64,000 nt of DNA from an alpha proteobacterium BAL199 (GCA_000171835.1 ABHC01000003.1:62001-126000); one strand, 5' to 3'; numbered from the stretch's first letter, positions 30,456 to 39,533 are shown. Made by a program: numbers and translations. The notes: generated from the sequence alone by a model not told the origin.

Positions 30456-32252
30456 TCACACGAGTACCATGCCCTCTTCGGAGGTTCGCCGTTCGGCCTG
30501 GTCTTCCGGGCCGAGGATCATCTCGTGATGCGCCGCGCCCGACGGGATCATCGGGAAGCAGTTTTCATCCTGCTTTACCGCGACATCGACCATTACCGGC
30601 TGCTTGATCTTGATCATCTCGTCGATGACATCGTCCAGTTCCGACGGCTTGGTTGCCCGCAGCCCGACGCCACCGAACGCCTCGGCTACCTTGACGAAGT
30701 CCGGCAGGGCCGCCGAATAGCTCTCCGAATACCGGCCGCCGTGGATCAACTCCTGCCACTGGCGAACCATGCCCATCCACTGATTGTTGATGATGAACGC
30801 CTTAACCGGCAGGTTGTATTGCCGCAGGGTCGACAGTTCCTGAATGTTCATCAGGATGCTCGCCTCGCCGGCGATGTCGACGACCAGCGCGTCCGGATGC
30901 GCGATCTGCACGCCCATGGCCGCGGGAAGCCCATACCCCATGGTCCCGAGGCCACCGGAGGTCATCCAGCGGTTCGGTTCGTCGAACCCGAAATACTGGG
31001 CCGCCCACATCTGGTGCTGACCGACCTCGGTCGTGATGTAGCAGTCCATGCCGCGGGTTTTCTCGAACAATCTGCGGATGGCGTGCTGAGGCAGGATGAC
31101 GTCGTCATTCGGCCGATACGCCAAGCATTTGCGAGACCGCCAACCGTCGATCTGCTTCCACCATTTCGCGCGGGCAGCCTCGTCCGGCTTGCAGCCTTTG
31201 GCGGCCCAGACCGCCAGCATCTGCTCCAATACGGTCGCGGCGTCGCCGATGATCGGGATGTCGACGGCAACGTTCTTGTTGAGCGACGACGCATCGATAT
31301 CGATGTGGATCTTCTTGGCGTTCGGCGCGAAGCCCGAGAGACGGCCGGTCACCCGGTCGTCGAACCGGGCGCCGACGCACACCATCACGTCGCAATCGTG
31401 CATCGCCCAGTTGGCTTCGTAGGTGCCGTGCATGCCGAGCATGCCCAGGAAATGCCGATCCGAGGCCGGAATGGCGCCCAACCCCATCAGCGTCAGCGTC
31501 GCCGGGTAGCCGGTCTTGTGGACAAATTCGGTGAACAGCTTCGATGCTTTCGGCCCGGAATTGATCAGCCCGCCGCCGCCGTAGAAGATCGGTCGCTTCG
31601 CCTTGGCGATCAGATCGACCGCCCGCTCCACTGCGCTGGTATCGCCCTTGACCTGCGGGCGATAGCTCTTGAGTTCAACCTCTCCAGCCTCGACGTAGGG
31701 ACAGTCGGCGAACAGGATGTCCTTCGGCAGGTCCACCACCACCGGGCCCGGACGGCCGTGTGCGGCGACGTAGAACGCCTCGTGCATGACCCGCGCGAGC
31801 TGGCCTGGCTCCTTCACCAGATAGTTGTGCTTGGTGCACGGACGGGTGATGCCGGTGGTGTCGGCCTCCTGAAACGCGTCATTGCCGATCAGATGGGTCG
31901 GCACTTGGCCGGTCAGGCACACGATCGGGATCGAGTCCATCAACGCATCGGTCAGGCCGGTAACCGCATTGGTAGCCCCTGGACCGGACGTCACCAACAC
32001 CACGCCGACCTTGCCGGTTGAGCGGGCATAGCCCTCGGCCGCGTGAACCGCCGCCTGCTCGTGCCGGACCAGAATGTGGCGTACTGCATTGGTCTTGAAG
32101 AGTTCGTCGTAGATCGGCAATACCGCCCCGCCGGGATAGCCGAATACGACCTCTACACCCTGATCCTGCAACGCCTTGAGAATGATCGCTGCGCCCGACA
32201 TTGTCGTAGGCGCCGTGGTGCGACGGGGGGATGAACTACGGGGATGAGCCAC
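30456..32252 (-). CDS. ilvI: Acetolactate synthase large (catalytic) subunit
   Basis: A 598-residue thiamine-diphosphate enzyme. The catalytic Glu lies in LVRHEQAAVHAAEGYARS (near residue 65), the FAD domain in the middle, and the cofactor motif reads AGEASILMNIQELS followed by IINNQWMGMVRQWQ. The GEA in place of GDG is, as I recall, frequent in alphaproteobacterial forms and not a sign of inactivity. A GTG start at 32252 has AAGGAG seven bases upstream; the ATG at 32201 is weaker. Heads the ilvI-ilvH-ilvC row, downstream of miaA. Confidence 0.95.
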   Translation of the reverse strand: MAHPRSSSPRRTTAPTTMSGAAIILKALQDQGVEVVFGYPGGAVLPIYDELFKTNAVRHILVRHEQAAVHAAEGYARSTGKVGVVLVTSGPGATNAVTGLTDALMDSIPIVCLTGQVPTHLIGNDAFQEADTTGITRPCTKHNYLVKEPGQLARVMHEAFYVAAHGRPGPVVVDLPKDILFADCPYVEAGEVELKSYRPQVKGDTSAVERAVDLIAKAKRPIFYGGGGLINSGPKASKLFTEFVHKTGYPATLTLMGLGAIPASDRHFLGMLGMHGTYEANWAMHDCDVMVCVGARFDDRVTGRLSGFAPNAKKIHIDIDASSLNKNVAVDIPIIGDAATVLEQMLAVWAAKGCKPDEAARAKWWKQIDGWRSRKCLAYRPNDDVILPQHAIRRLFEKTRGMDCYITTEVGQHQMWAAQYFGFDEPNRWMTSGGLGTMGYGLPAAMGVQIAHPDALVVDIAGEASILMNIQELSTLRQYNLPVKAFIINNQWMGMVRQWQELIHGGRYSESYSAALPDFVKVAEAFGGVGLRATKPSELDDVIDEMIKIKQPVMVDVAVKQDENCFPMIPSGAAHHEMILGPEDQAERRTSEEGMVLV

Positions 32253-32320
32253 CGTTCCGCTCCTTCTGCTGCGATCGGGCGTGCCGCAATCGGCGGGCCG
32301 GATCAGGTTAAGACAGACGC

Positions 32321-32342
32321 GGCGCGGGGGTTGGCCCGCGCC
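32321..32342 (-). terminator. GC-rich hairpin between miaA and ilvI
   Basis: GGCGCGGG and CCCGCGCC form a perfect eight-pair stem with a six-base loop between the miaA stop and the ilvI start. The following T-run is poor, so it could be a weak terminator of miaA or part of an ilvI leader control. Confidence 0.45.
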
Positions 32343-32362
32343 GACCGGCGGAAACTAGTCAG

Positions 32363-33319
32363 TCAACATTCGAGCGTCAACACCAGTTCGCGAATTTTCG
32401 GAAAGATTTTTTCAAATTCGCTTTCCGAAAATTTCGCGTCAACGCGGCAATCAGACCGGAACTGATGTCGAAACCATGTGCGCTGGCGTTTGGCATACTG
32501 CCGCGTCGCCGTTACCGACGTTCGAACCGCCTCATCCAATGAAATCCGGCCGTCCAGGAACGCCGTAATCTGCGGCACACCCAGCGCCTTCATGACTGGC
32601 AGCGCCGGATCGAGCGCGCGCGCCAGCAGATTCCGCACTTCCACAATCGCGCCGGTTTCGACCATGGTCCGGAACCGCCGTTCGACGGCGTCTGCCGAGA
32701 CCGGGCTCGGCGGGAATAGCAGTACCGTTCTGAACGTCATGTTTTCAGGCGGTAGAGCGGCATCGGCCTGCCACGCCGACAGCGGGCGGCCAGTGCCGGT
32801 CGCCACCGCCCACGCTCTCTGCAGTCGCTGGGCGTCGCCGGGAGAGAGTCGATCGGCCGTGATCGGATCAAGCGCATGCAGTTCCGCCCGAAATGCATCG
32901 CCACCCATCGCGGCATAGCGGGCCGCAGCTGCCCGGGCGACCGCATCCGGCACTGCCGGTATGTCGGCGATCCCATCCAAGAGCGCGCGCAGATATAGAC
33001 CGGTACCGCCGCACACGATCGCACGTTTTCCGGCGTCCGTTGCCGTCCTGATCTCGGACAGGGCCGCGTCGCGCCACCACACAACCGATCCACGGTCGGC
33101 ACCGTCCAGAACACCAAACAGGCGATGAGGCACCCGGCCCTCATTGGCCGAGTCCGGTCGGTCTGTCAGGATGCGCAGATCCCGGTAAACCTGCATGGAG
33201 TCGGCGTTGATCACCACGCCGTCCAGTACCTCAGCCACGCGCACCGCCAGCGCGGACTTGCCGGATGCCGTCGGGCCGGCGATGACGAGGACGGTCGTTG
33301 GATCGGGCGTGCTGGACAT
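32363..33319 (-). CDS. miaA: tRNA dimethylallyltransferase
   Basis: A 318-residue enzyme adding the dimethylallyl group to A37 of tRNAs reading UNN codons. The P-loop GPTASGKS is at residues 15-22, followed by NADSMQVYRDLRILTDRP and the DPITADRLSPGDAQRLQRAW block. The open frame extends far upstream, but the ATG at 33319 gives the usual N-terminus. Transcribed away from serB with only 31 bases between the two start codons, so their promoters must overlap the opposite gene or the short gap. Confidence 0.93.
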   Translation of the reverse strand: MSSTPDPTTVLVIAGPTASGKSALAVRVAEVLDGVVINADSMQVYRDLRILTDRPDSANEGRVPHRLFGVLDGADRGSVVWWRDAALSEIRTATDAGKRAIVCGGTGLYLRALLDGIADIPAVPDAVARAAAARYAAMGGDAFRAELHALDPITADRLSPGDAQRLQRAWAVATGTGRPLSAWQADAALPPENMTFRTVLLFPPSPVSADAVERRFRTMVETGAIVEVRNLLARALDPALPVMKALGVPQITAFLDGRISLDEAVRTSVTATRQYAKRQRTWFRHQFRSDCRVDAKFSESEFEKIFPKIRELVLTLEC

Positions 33320-33350
33320 GAGGCCAGCGGCTACGCCATAAGGCGGCACC

Positions 33351-34253
33351 ATGCAATACGTCCTGACCCTGACCACCGATCCTGCCACGCGACGTCTGAC
33401 CGCGGACCACGCCGCGAGCGCCGCGCAAGCACTGATCCGAGGTGGCGCGACCGTCGGCAATGCAGACTGGCTGGCCGTTGACGTCGCGGTCGATTTGCCG
33501 TTCGACGGCTCCGATATCGCCACCGCGGTCGTCCTTGTTCGCGATGCCTTGGAAGGTTTGCCGATCGACGTCAACGCCCAGCCGGTCACCGGGCGCCGCA
33601 AGCGCCTACTGATCGCCGACATGGACTCCACGATCATCACGTCGGAGTCGCTGGATGAACTGGCGGCGTATGCCGGCCTCAAGGACGTCATCTCCGAAAT
33701 CACGGCGCGGGCCATGCGCGGCGAACTCGATTTCGAGGCGGCGTTGATCGAACGCGTTGCCATGTTGGCTGGGCTGGCAGAATCGGTGATCGACGAGGTG
33801 CTCGACGGGATCGAGGTGACCGCGGGCGCCGAAGCCCTCGTCGCCACCATGAAAGCCGACGGTGCGGACTGCGCACTGGTATCTGGCGGTTTCAAGCCAA
33901 TGACCGCCGCGATTCGGATGCGACTGGGTTTCGACGAGGACCGGGCCAACCATCTGGAGGCCCGGAACGGAGCCCTGACCGGGCGGGTGATTCCGCCGAT
34001 CCTGGGCCGTGAGGCGAAACTTGCCGCCCTTCGCGAGTTGGCAGCCGCCGCCGGCATCGCGCCGGCCGACGCCGTCACGGTCGGCGATGGCGCCAACGAC
34101 CTCGCCATGCTGCAGGCGGCCGGGCTGGGTGTGGCGTTCCGCGCCAAGCCGGCGGTTCGAGAGGCGGCCGGCTTCCGGATCGATCATGGCGATCTGACCG
34201 GGTTGCTGTACCTGCAGGGCTATCGCCTGTCGGACATCAGGCAAGGTGCCTGA
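33351..34253 (+). CDS. serB: Phosphoserine phosphatase
   Basis: A 300-residue HAD-family enzyme making serine from phosphoserine. The N-terminal part (about 1-80) is an ACT-like extension. The catalytic motif DMDSTII has its Asp pair at 90 and 92, motif II is LVSGGFKPMT, and motif III is TVGDGANDLAML. AAGGCGG precedes the ATG. The gene stands alone on this strand, with a strong bidirectional hairpin 50 bases after its stop. Confidence 0.95.
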   Translation: MQYVLTLTTDPATRRLTADHAASAAQALIRGGATVGNADWLAVDVAVDLPFDGSDIATAVVLVRDALEGLPIDVNAQPVTGRRKRLLIADMDSTIITSESLDELAAYAGLKDVISEITARAMRGELDFEAALIERVAMLAGLAESVIDEVLDGIEVTAGAEALVATMKADGADCALVSGGFKPMTAAIRMRLGFDEDRANHLEARNGALTGRVIPPILGREAKLAALRELAAAAGIAPADAVTVGDGANDLAMLQAAGLGVAFRAKPAVREAAGFRIDHGDLTGLLYLQGYRLSDIRQGA

Positions 34254-34304
34254 ACGCTTCAGGGTTTCTGACGGCGCCTCTCGAGCGTAAGCCGAACGAG
34301 GAAC

Positions 34305-34328
34305 GGCGCCGGTCCGAAGACCGGCGCC
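34305..34328. terminator. Perfect hairpin between convergent serB and degP
   Basis: GGCGCCGGTC and GACCGGCGCC form a ten-pair stem with a CGAA tetraloop in the short gap between two convergent genes. T-runs are weak on both sides; a bidirectional terminator is the likely role. Confidence 0.65.
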
Positions 34329-34344
34329 GCCTCACACTCCGCAA

Positions 34345-34377
34345 AAGGGCCTACGGGGGGCGGGGGGATCAGCCCTT
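34345..34377 (-). terminator. Hairpin overlapping the degP stop codon, G/C-tract loop
   Basis: AAGGGC pairs with GCCCTT around a 21-base loop containing six G, C, six G on the plus strand. On the minus strand the stem is followed by a short T-run. The left arm uses the last codons and stop of degP. It is likely part of the degP 3' end; the G-tracts might also form a quadruplex. Confidence 0.4.
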
Positions 34378-35895
34378 ATCGATGCGGAGCGCAAAGAAGC
34401 GCAAATCGCCCTGCCGATCGATCAGCAACAGGACCGACTTGCGACCGCTTTCCGCCGCAGCTTTCACGCCACGGACAACGTCTTCCGGGGCGCCGACCTC
34501 ATTCTGTGCAACCTCAACGATGACATCACCTGGACGCAAACCCTTCTCGCTCGCGATACCAGCTTCATCGACCTGGGTGACGACGACGCCTTTAACCTGT
34601 TCGCCGATCGTATACTGCGCACGCAATTGCGGCGTCAGCGTGGCGAGACCGAGACCGAGCGAGTCAACACGACCTTGTGTTCCCTTGGGCGTAGCAGCCT
34701 CCGCCGGCTTGTCTTTCTGCAGGCTGGCTTGTTCAGCCTGCTCGAGTTCGCCCAGTTTGGCCGAGAACTCGACCGGCTTGCCGTTGCGCCAGACCTTCAC
34801 GCTGACCGTCTTGCCGACTTCGGTCTCCGCCACGATCCGCGGCAACTCACGCATCTCCGAAACGTCCTGTCCGGCGAAGCTGAGGATGACGTCGCCCGAT
34901 TGAATGCCCGCTGCCTTGGCCGGACCATCGGCGGTTACATCAGCGACCAGCGCGCCGCGCGCCTTGTCCAGGCCCAGCGACTCGGCAATCTCGTCGGTGA
35001 CCTGCTGGATGCGCACACCCAGCCAGCCGCGGCGGGTTCGACCGAATTCGCGCAACTGAGTCACGACGTTGGTCGCGAGTTTCGAGGAGATCGCGAACCC
35101 GATGCCGATCGAACCACCAGACTGCGAGAAGATGGCGGTGTTGATGCCGATCACGTCACCTTCGAGATTGAACAACGGCCCGCCGGAATTACCCCGGTTG
35201 ATCGAGGCATCGGTCTGGATGAAATCGTCATACGGCCCCTGGCCGATGTCGCGACCACGCGCCGAGACGATGCCTGCGGTGACCGTACCGCCGAGCCCGA
35301 ATGGATTGCCGATGGCAACCACCCAGTCGCCAACCCGCATCCGATCGGAGTCGCCGAACTTGACGAACGGCAACACACGTCCGCCGGTATCAATCTTCAG
35401 GACGGCCACATCGGTCTTCGGATCGGTGCCGAGCAGCTTGGCCGGAAACTCGGCATCGTCGTGCAGCCGAACCGTGATCTCATCGGCATCAGCAATGACG
35501 TGGTTGTTCGTCACCACGATGCCATCTGCGGAGACAATGAAGCCTGACCCGAGCGACTGGGCTCGACGCGGTTGTTGAGGCCGATTGTTGCCGCCATTCC
35601 GCTCGAAGAAGTCCTTGAAAAGGTCTTCCAATGGTGAACCTGGCGGGAACTGCGGCATGTCCATCGCCGGGCCGCGGTCGGTCACCGTCTGCGTCGTCGC
35701 CACATTCACCACCGCCGGCAACAACCGCTCGGCAAGGTCAGCGAAACTTTCCGGCGGCGCCTTGGCAACAGCGGGCGCGGCGACCGGAATGACCAAGGCC
35801 GTGGCCAACACCGCCGCCATCCCCAACCGTGTCACAGATCGCAGGATCGATCCGTGACTCTCCCCCTCGGCCGCATGTCGCACCAGAACGGTCAT
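34369..35895 (-). CDS. degP: Periplasmic serine protease/chaperone, DegP (HtrA, Do) family
   Basis: A 508-residue secreted protease with a signal sequence to about residue 45. The catalytic triad is His132 (TNNHVI), Asp162 (KTDVAVL) and Ser237 (RGNSGGPLF), followed by two PDZ domains (about 285-375 and 410-500). It degrades or refolds damaged envelope proteins. GAGAGG suits the ATG at 35895 better than the one at 35904, which it abuts. Normally this gene follows hflK-hflC-DUF2065; here an IS630-family element sits in the gap, which may alter its expression. Confidence 0.93.
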   Translation of the reverse strand: MTVLVRHAAEGESHGSILRSVTRLGMAAVLATALVIPVAAPAVAKAPPESFADLAERLLPAVVNVATTQTVTDRGPAMDMPQFPPGSPLEDLFKDFFERNGGNNRPQQPRRAQSLGSGFIVSADGIVVTNNHVIADADEITVRLHDDAEFPAKLLGTDPKTDVAVLKIDTGGRVLPFVKFGDSDRMRVGDWVVAIGNPFGLGGTVTAGIVSARGRDIGQGPYDDFIQTDASINRGNSGGPLFNLEGDVIGINTAIFSQSGGSIGIGFAISSKLATNVVTQLREFGRTRRGWLGVRIQQVTDEIAESLGLDKARGALVADVTADGPAKAAGIQSGDVILSFAGQDVSEMRELPRIVAETEVGKTVSVKVWRNGKPVEFSAKLGELEQAEQASLQKDKPAEAATPKGTQGRVDSLGLGLATLTPQLRAQYTIGEQVKGVVVTQVDEAGIASEKGLRPGDVIVEVAQNEVGAPEDVVRGVKAAAESGRKSVLLLIDRQGDLRFFALRIDKG

Positions 35896-36022
35896 CTGCG
35901 TCATCCTCTCTTCGACTCGCTACAGCCGCGCCTGCGCGCGCCATGTCTCGGATCAAACATCAGGTGGGCATCCGCCAACACCAGTCAACGCTGATACGTC
36001 GGATACCCGCTTTGATCACAGC

Positions 36023-37105
36023 CTAGTGGATAGAATCCAACACTTGGTGCCCACGCCTGACGGCGGCGATGATTTTGTCGGGATCGGCTGTCCAGTTGAA
36101 GGGCTTCGGATCTGAGGCGTTGTGCTCGTCGAGGAAGCGGTTGATGGCGGCCTGGAGGTCGGCGACAGAGCGGAAGACGCCGCGCTTGAGGCGGCGCTTG
36201 GCGAGCCTGGCGAAGAAGCCTTCGACGGCGTTGAGCCAGGAACATGAGGTCGGCACGAAGTGGAAGGTCCAGCGGGGATGGCGGTGCAGCCAGGCGCGGA
36301 CCTTGGGGTGCTTGTGGGCGGCGTAGTTGTCGAGGACGGCGTGGATCACCTTGCCGGCCGGAACCTGGGCCTCGATGTGGTTGAGGAAGCGGATGAACTC
36401 CTGGTGGCGGTGACGCTGCATGTTGCGGCCGATGACGGTGCCGTCGAGCACGTTGAGGGCAGCGAACAAGGTGGTGGTGCCATGGCGCTTGTAGTCGTGG
36501 GTCATGGTGCCGGCGCGGCCCTTCTTCAGCGGCAGGCCGGGCTGGGTGCGGTCGAGCGCCTGGATCTGGCTCTTCTCGTCGACGCTGAGCACGATGGCGT
36601 GGGCCGGCGGGTCGACATAGAGCCCGACCACGTCGCGCAGCTTGGTCACGAACTCCGGGTCGTTCGAGAGCTTGAACTGCCGGATCCGATGCGGGGCCAA
36701 ACCGTGAGCACGCCAGATCCGCTGCACCGAACTAACCGAGATGCCGGTCTGTGCCGCCATCGTTGCGGCGGTCCAGTGGGTCGTCTCGCCGGGCGGATCG
36801 GTCAGGGTCAGGGCGACGACGCGCTCGGCCACCGAGGGGTCCAGCGGCGGGATCCGCGACGGGCGCGTCTTGTCCCGCAGCAGCCCGTCCACGCCTTCGG
36901 CGGCGAAGCGCTCCTGCCAGCGCCAGACCGCCGTCTTGGCGACCCCGGCCTCGCGCATGATCGCGTTGGTGCCCAGGCCCGCGGCGGTGAGCAGCACGAT
37001 CCGGCAGCGCCAGACGTGCTTTTGCGGGCTGTTGCGGTCCGCCACGATCGCCTCCAGGCGGGCGCGATCGGCGGTACTGACGGTGAAGCTGATCCCGGTG
37101 CGCAT
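36023..37105 (-). CDS. IS630-family transposase
   Basis: A 360-residue transposase. An N-terminal helix-turn-helix (GLGTNAIMREAGVAKTAVWRW) and second winged domain precede a DDE catalytic core: Asp in VLSVDEKSQIQALDR, Asp in HAVLDNYAAHKHPKV and Glu in CSWLNAVEGFFARLAK. The frame is intact. The stop codon TAG is formed by the TA of the target duplication plus one flanking host base, outside the element proper. The start may be the ATG at 37105 or 37120. Confidence 0.93.
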   Translation of the reverse strand: MRTGISFTVSTADRARLEAIVADRNSPQKHVWRCRIVLLTAAGLGTNAIMREAGVAKTAVWRWQERFAAEGVDGLLRDKTRPSRIPPLDPSVAERVVALTLTDPPGETTHWTAATMAAQTGISVSSVQRIWRAHGLAPHRIRQFKLSNDPEFVTKLRDVVGLYVDPPAHAIVLSVDEKSQIQALDRTQPGLPLKKGRAGTMTHDYKRHGTTTLFAALNVLDGTVIGRNMQRHRHQEFIRFLNHIEAQVPAGKVIHAVLDNYAAHKHPKVRAWLHRHPRWTFHFVPTSCSWLNAVEGFFARLAKRRLKRGVFRSVADLQAAINRFLDEHNASDPKPFNWTADPDKIIAAVRRGHQVLDSIH

Positions 37106-37174
37106 GCCCCAGACTCGCACGCCACCGAACCCGCGGGAATCCTGAGCGGGATTCTAATGTCGGATTTTATCCAC
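36026..37174 (-). mobile_element. IS630-family insertion sequence (1149 bp)
   Basis: Ends are inverted repeats: the left begins GTGGATAGAATCCAACA and the right, read inward, GTGGATAAAATCCGACA. The element is flanked by TA on both sides (36024-36025 and 37175-37176), the target duplication of this family. It lies in the gap between the DUF2065 gene and degP, breaking no coding sequence. Confidence 0.92.
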
Positions 37175-37215
37175 TAGTCATTGCCCTCAGATTGCGGCGG
37201 CGGTTTGGCAACCTG

Positions 37216-37401
37216 CTATCCGCGGATCAACCAAACCGCCACGACACCGATTGCCGCCGCCGCCAACCCCGCCCCACGCAGGGTCGAATCCGGCAATTCC
37301 ATCGCCACTTCCAGGGCACGTCGCATCGCAGCCGGAAACGCCGAATACAAAACCCCTTCGATCACCAAAACCAGGGCAAGCGCCGTGAATAGGTCCTGCA
37401 T
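37216..37401 (-). CDS. DUF2065 small membrane protein
   Basis: A 61-residue protein with two membrane helices (LFTALALVLVIEGVLY and GAGLAAAAIGVVAVWL) around a short basic loop with AFPAAMRRAL. This DUF2065 family is regularly found between hflC and degP in proteobacteria, as here, with a 14-base gap after hflC. The function is unknown; a link to membrane proteolysis is inferred from context. Confidence 0.85.
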   Translation of the reverse strand: MQDLFTALALVLVIEGVLYSAFPAAMRRALEVAMELPDSTLRGAGLAAAAIGVVAVWLIRG

Positions 37402-37415
37402 CGGCGCCCTCCCGA

Positions 37416-38312
37416 TCAGTTCGCTGGAGCCTTCTCCTGTCCCGGCACACCGGACATCGAGTTGAAGTACCGGAAGAAATCACTGTTCGGCGACAGCACC
37501 ATCGTGGTCGTCTCGCTGTCCGTGATCGCTGTCCGGTAAGCCTGCATCGACCGGTAGAACGAGAAGAACTCCGGATCCTTGCCGAAAGCGTCGGCGTAGA
37601 TCTTGATCGCTTCGCCGTCGCCCTTACCGCGAAGGGTTTCGGCCTGCTTCTGCGATTCCGCAACGATCACGACCCGCTGCTTGTCGGCATCGGCCCGGAT
37701 CTTCTGGGCCTGCTCGAAGCCCTGGGCCCGGAACTCCTTGGCTTCCCGCTCCCGCTCGGACTTCATCCGGTTGTAGATGTTCTCACGTGTGGCATCGGGG
37801 TAATCCGCTCGCCGGATCCGGACCTCGATGATCTCGATACCCAGCCGTTCCGCGGATCCGTTAACCTCGGCCTTCATGTCGGCCATGATCCCGACCCGCT
37901 TGTCGGACAGCACGTTGAACAAGGTCTGGTTGCCGAGCACCCGGCGTAGCGACGAGTTGATGATCGCCGACAGGCGGGCACGAGCTTCACGCTCGGTTCG
38001 AACCGCCCGGAAGAACTGCAACGGGTCGATGATCCGGTAGCGGGCATAGCTGTCCACATCGAGACGCTTCTGATCCGACAGGATGACCTGCTGCTTCGGC
38101 GGATCGACGTCCAAGGCACGGCGCTCGTAGTAGACCGCATCCTCAATGAACGGAATCTTGACGTTCAGGCCCGGGTCCTGGATCTGCCGACGCGGTTCGC
38201 CGAATCGCACGACCAGCACCTGCTGGGTTTGCGAGACCACGAACAACCCGTTGACGGCGATGAAGCCGAGCACGATGACAATGACACCGAGAATGGCGAG
38301 CGTGCGGTTCAT
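37416..38312 (-). CDS. hflC: FtsH modulator HflC
   Basis: A 298-residue SPFH/prohibitin-family protein with one N-terminal membrane helix (about 5-27), the SPFH domain in the periplasm, and a long helical region with EREREAKEFRAQGFEQAQKI. With HflK it forms the cage around the FtsH protease. The ATG overlaps the hflK stop by four bases. The neighbours DUF2065 and degP complete the usual envelope-quality cluster. Confidence 0.95.
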   Translation of the reverse strand: MNRTLAILGVIVIVLGFIAVNGLFVVSQTQQVLVVRFGEPRRQIQDPGLNVKIPFIEDAVYYERRALDVDPPKQQVILSDQKRLDVDSYARYRIIDPLQFFRAVRTEREARARLSAIINSSLRRVLGNQTLFNVLSDKRVGIMADMKAEVNGSAERLGIEIIEVRIRRADYPDATRENIYNRMKSEREREAKEFRAQGFEQAQKIRADADKQRVVIVAESQKQAETLRGKGDGEAIKIYADAFGKDPEFFSFYRSMQAYRTAITDSETTTMVLSPNSDFFRYFNSMSGVPGQEKAPAN

Positions 38313-39475
38313 TGGGTGCCTCCCTGCTGCGAACGCGGTGCACCCGGCGCCGGCCGACTCATACGCCTTTGAACCTCCGGAAGCGGAAGATACGGCACCA
38401 CGCCGCTGCCGCTGGCGCTGTCGTCGATGATCACCTTGTTCACGTTCTTCAGGACCTCTTCCAGGGTCTCCAGATAGATCCGCTTGGTCGTGATGTCTTT
38501 CGACTGTGTGTACGCCTGGTACACCGAGTCGAAGCGGTTGCCGTCACCCTGCGCCCGGTTCACCACTTCCTGGCGATAGGCGTCGGCCTGCTCGACGATC
38601 TGTGCGCCCTCGCCTCGAGCCCGCGGCACCACGTCGTTGCGGTAGGCTTCGGCTTCATTCTTCATCCGCTCAAGATCCTGCTTGGCGCGGCTGACTTCGT
38701 TGAAGGCGTCAATGACCTGCCCTGGCGGATCAACTTCCAGCAACTGAACCTGCCGGATCTCGATGCCGGCGCCGTACTCGTCGACCAACTTCTGAAGCAG
38801 GATTTGCGCGTCGGTCTCGATCGGACCACGACGATCGGTCAACGCGTCCTGAATGCGGGTTCCACCAATGATATCGCGCATCACCGCCTCGGCCGCGACC
38901 TTCACGGTCTGGTCCGGCTCGCGCATCGCGAACAGATATTTCGACGCATCGGAAATACGCCAGAACACGACAAAATCGATGTCCACCAAGTTCTCGTCAC
39001 CGGTGATCATCTGGCTCTCTTCGGGCACGTCGCGGACCGACGACGAGGTTCGTGACGAGCCGTCGCCGGTCGAGCGGAAGCCGATCTCGATGCGGTTTTC
39101 CAATGTCACGTTCGGCAGGAAGACGTCGCCGATCGGCGACGGCCAGTTCCAATGCAGGCCCGGCTCGGTCGGAACGCCGTTGAACTTGCCGAATACGAGC
39201 GCCACGCCCTGCTGGTTCGGCTGAACACGGTACAAACCACTGAAAAGCCACACCGCGAGCAGCGCCGCAATGCCGAGAATAATGATCTTCGGACCACCAA
39301 ACCCGCCTGGAAACATGCCCCTGAAACGCTGCTGGCTACGCCGCAGCATGTCTTCGATGTCTTTCGGATTTGGTCCGCCGCCGGGACGTCCCCAAGGCGA
39401 GTTGCCTCGGCCGCCACCGGACCCTCCGCCCCCCCAGGGTCCCTGACCGCCACCGCCTTGATCGCTCCACGGCAT
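38309..39475 (-). CDS. hflK: FtsH modulator HflK
   Basis: A 388-residue SPFH protein. The glycine-rich cytoplasmic start (residues 1-35) is followed by a membrane helix at about 58-80 (IILGIAALLAVWLFSGLY), the SPFH domain (LHWNWPSPIGDVFLP) and the helical region ending in a proline-rich tail. Partner of HflC. GGAAG/AAAGGAA upstream of the ATG gives a good ribosome site. Transcribed away from mrp. Confidence 0.95.
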   Translation of the reverse strand: MPWSDQGGGGQGPWGGGGSGGGRGNSPWGRPGGGPNPKDIEDMLRRSQQRFRGMFPGGFGGPKIIILGIAALLAVWLFSGLYRVQPNQQGVALVFGKFNGVPTEPGLHWNWPSPIGDVFLPNVTLENRIEIGFRSTGDGSSRTSSSVRDVPEESQMITGDENLVDIDFVVFWRISDASKYLFAMREPDQTVKVAAEAVMRDIIGGTRIQDALTDRRGPIETDAQILLQKLVDEYGAGIEIRQVQLLEVDPPGQVIDAFNEVSRAKQDLERMKNEAEAYRNDVVPRARGEGAQIVEQADAYRQEVVNRAQGDGNRFDSVYQAYTQSKDITTKRIYLETLEEVLKNVNKVIIDDSASGSGVVPYLPLPEVQRRMSRPAPGAPRSQQGGTQ

Positions 39476-39533
39476 CGCGTATTCCTTTCTTCCTCACCCA
39501 GCCCACCGGGCGGCTTAGCATGCGCGCCTTGCG

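Noticed and set aside
30456-32252. GEA instead of GDG in the thiamine-diphosphate motif of acetolactate synthase
   Set aside because: Considered as a sign of inactivity, but this variant is, as I recall, frequent in alphaproteobacterial enzymes, and all other motifs and the ilvH/ilvC context are intact.
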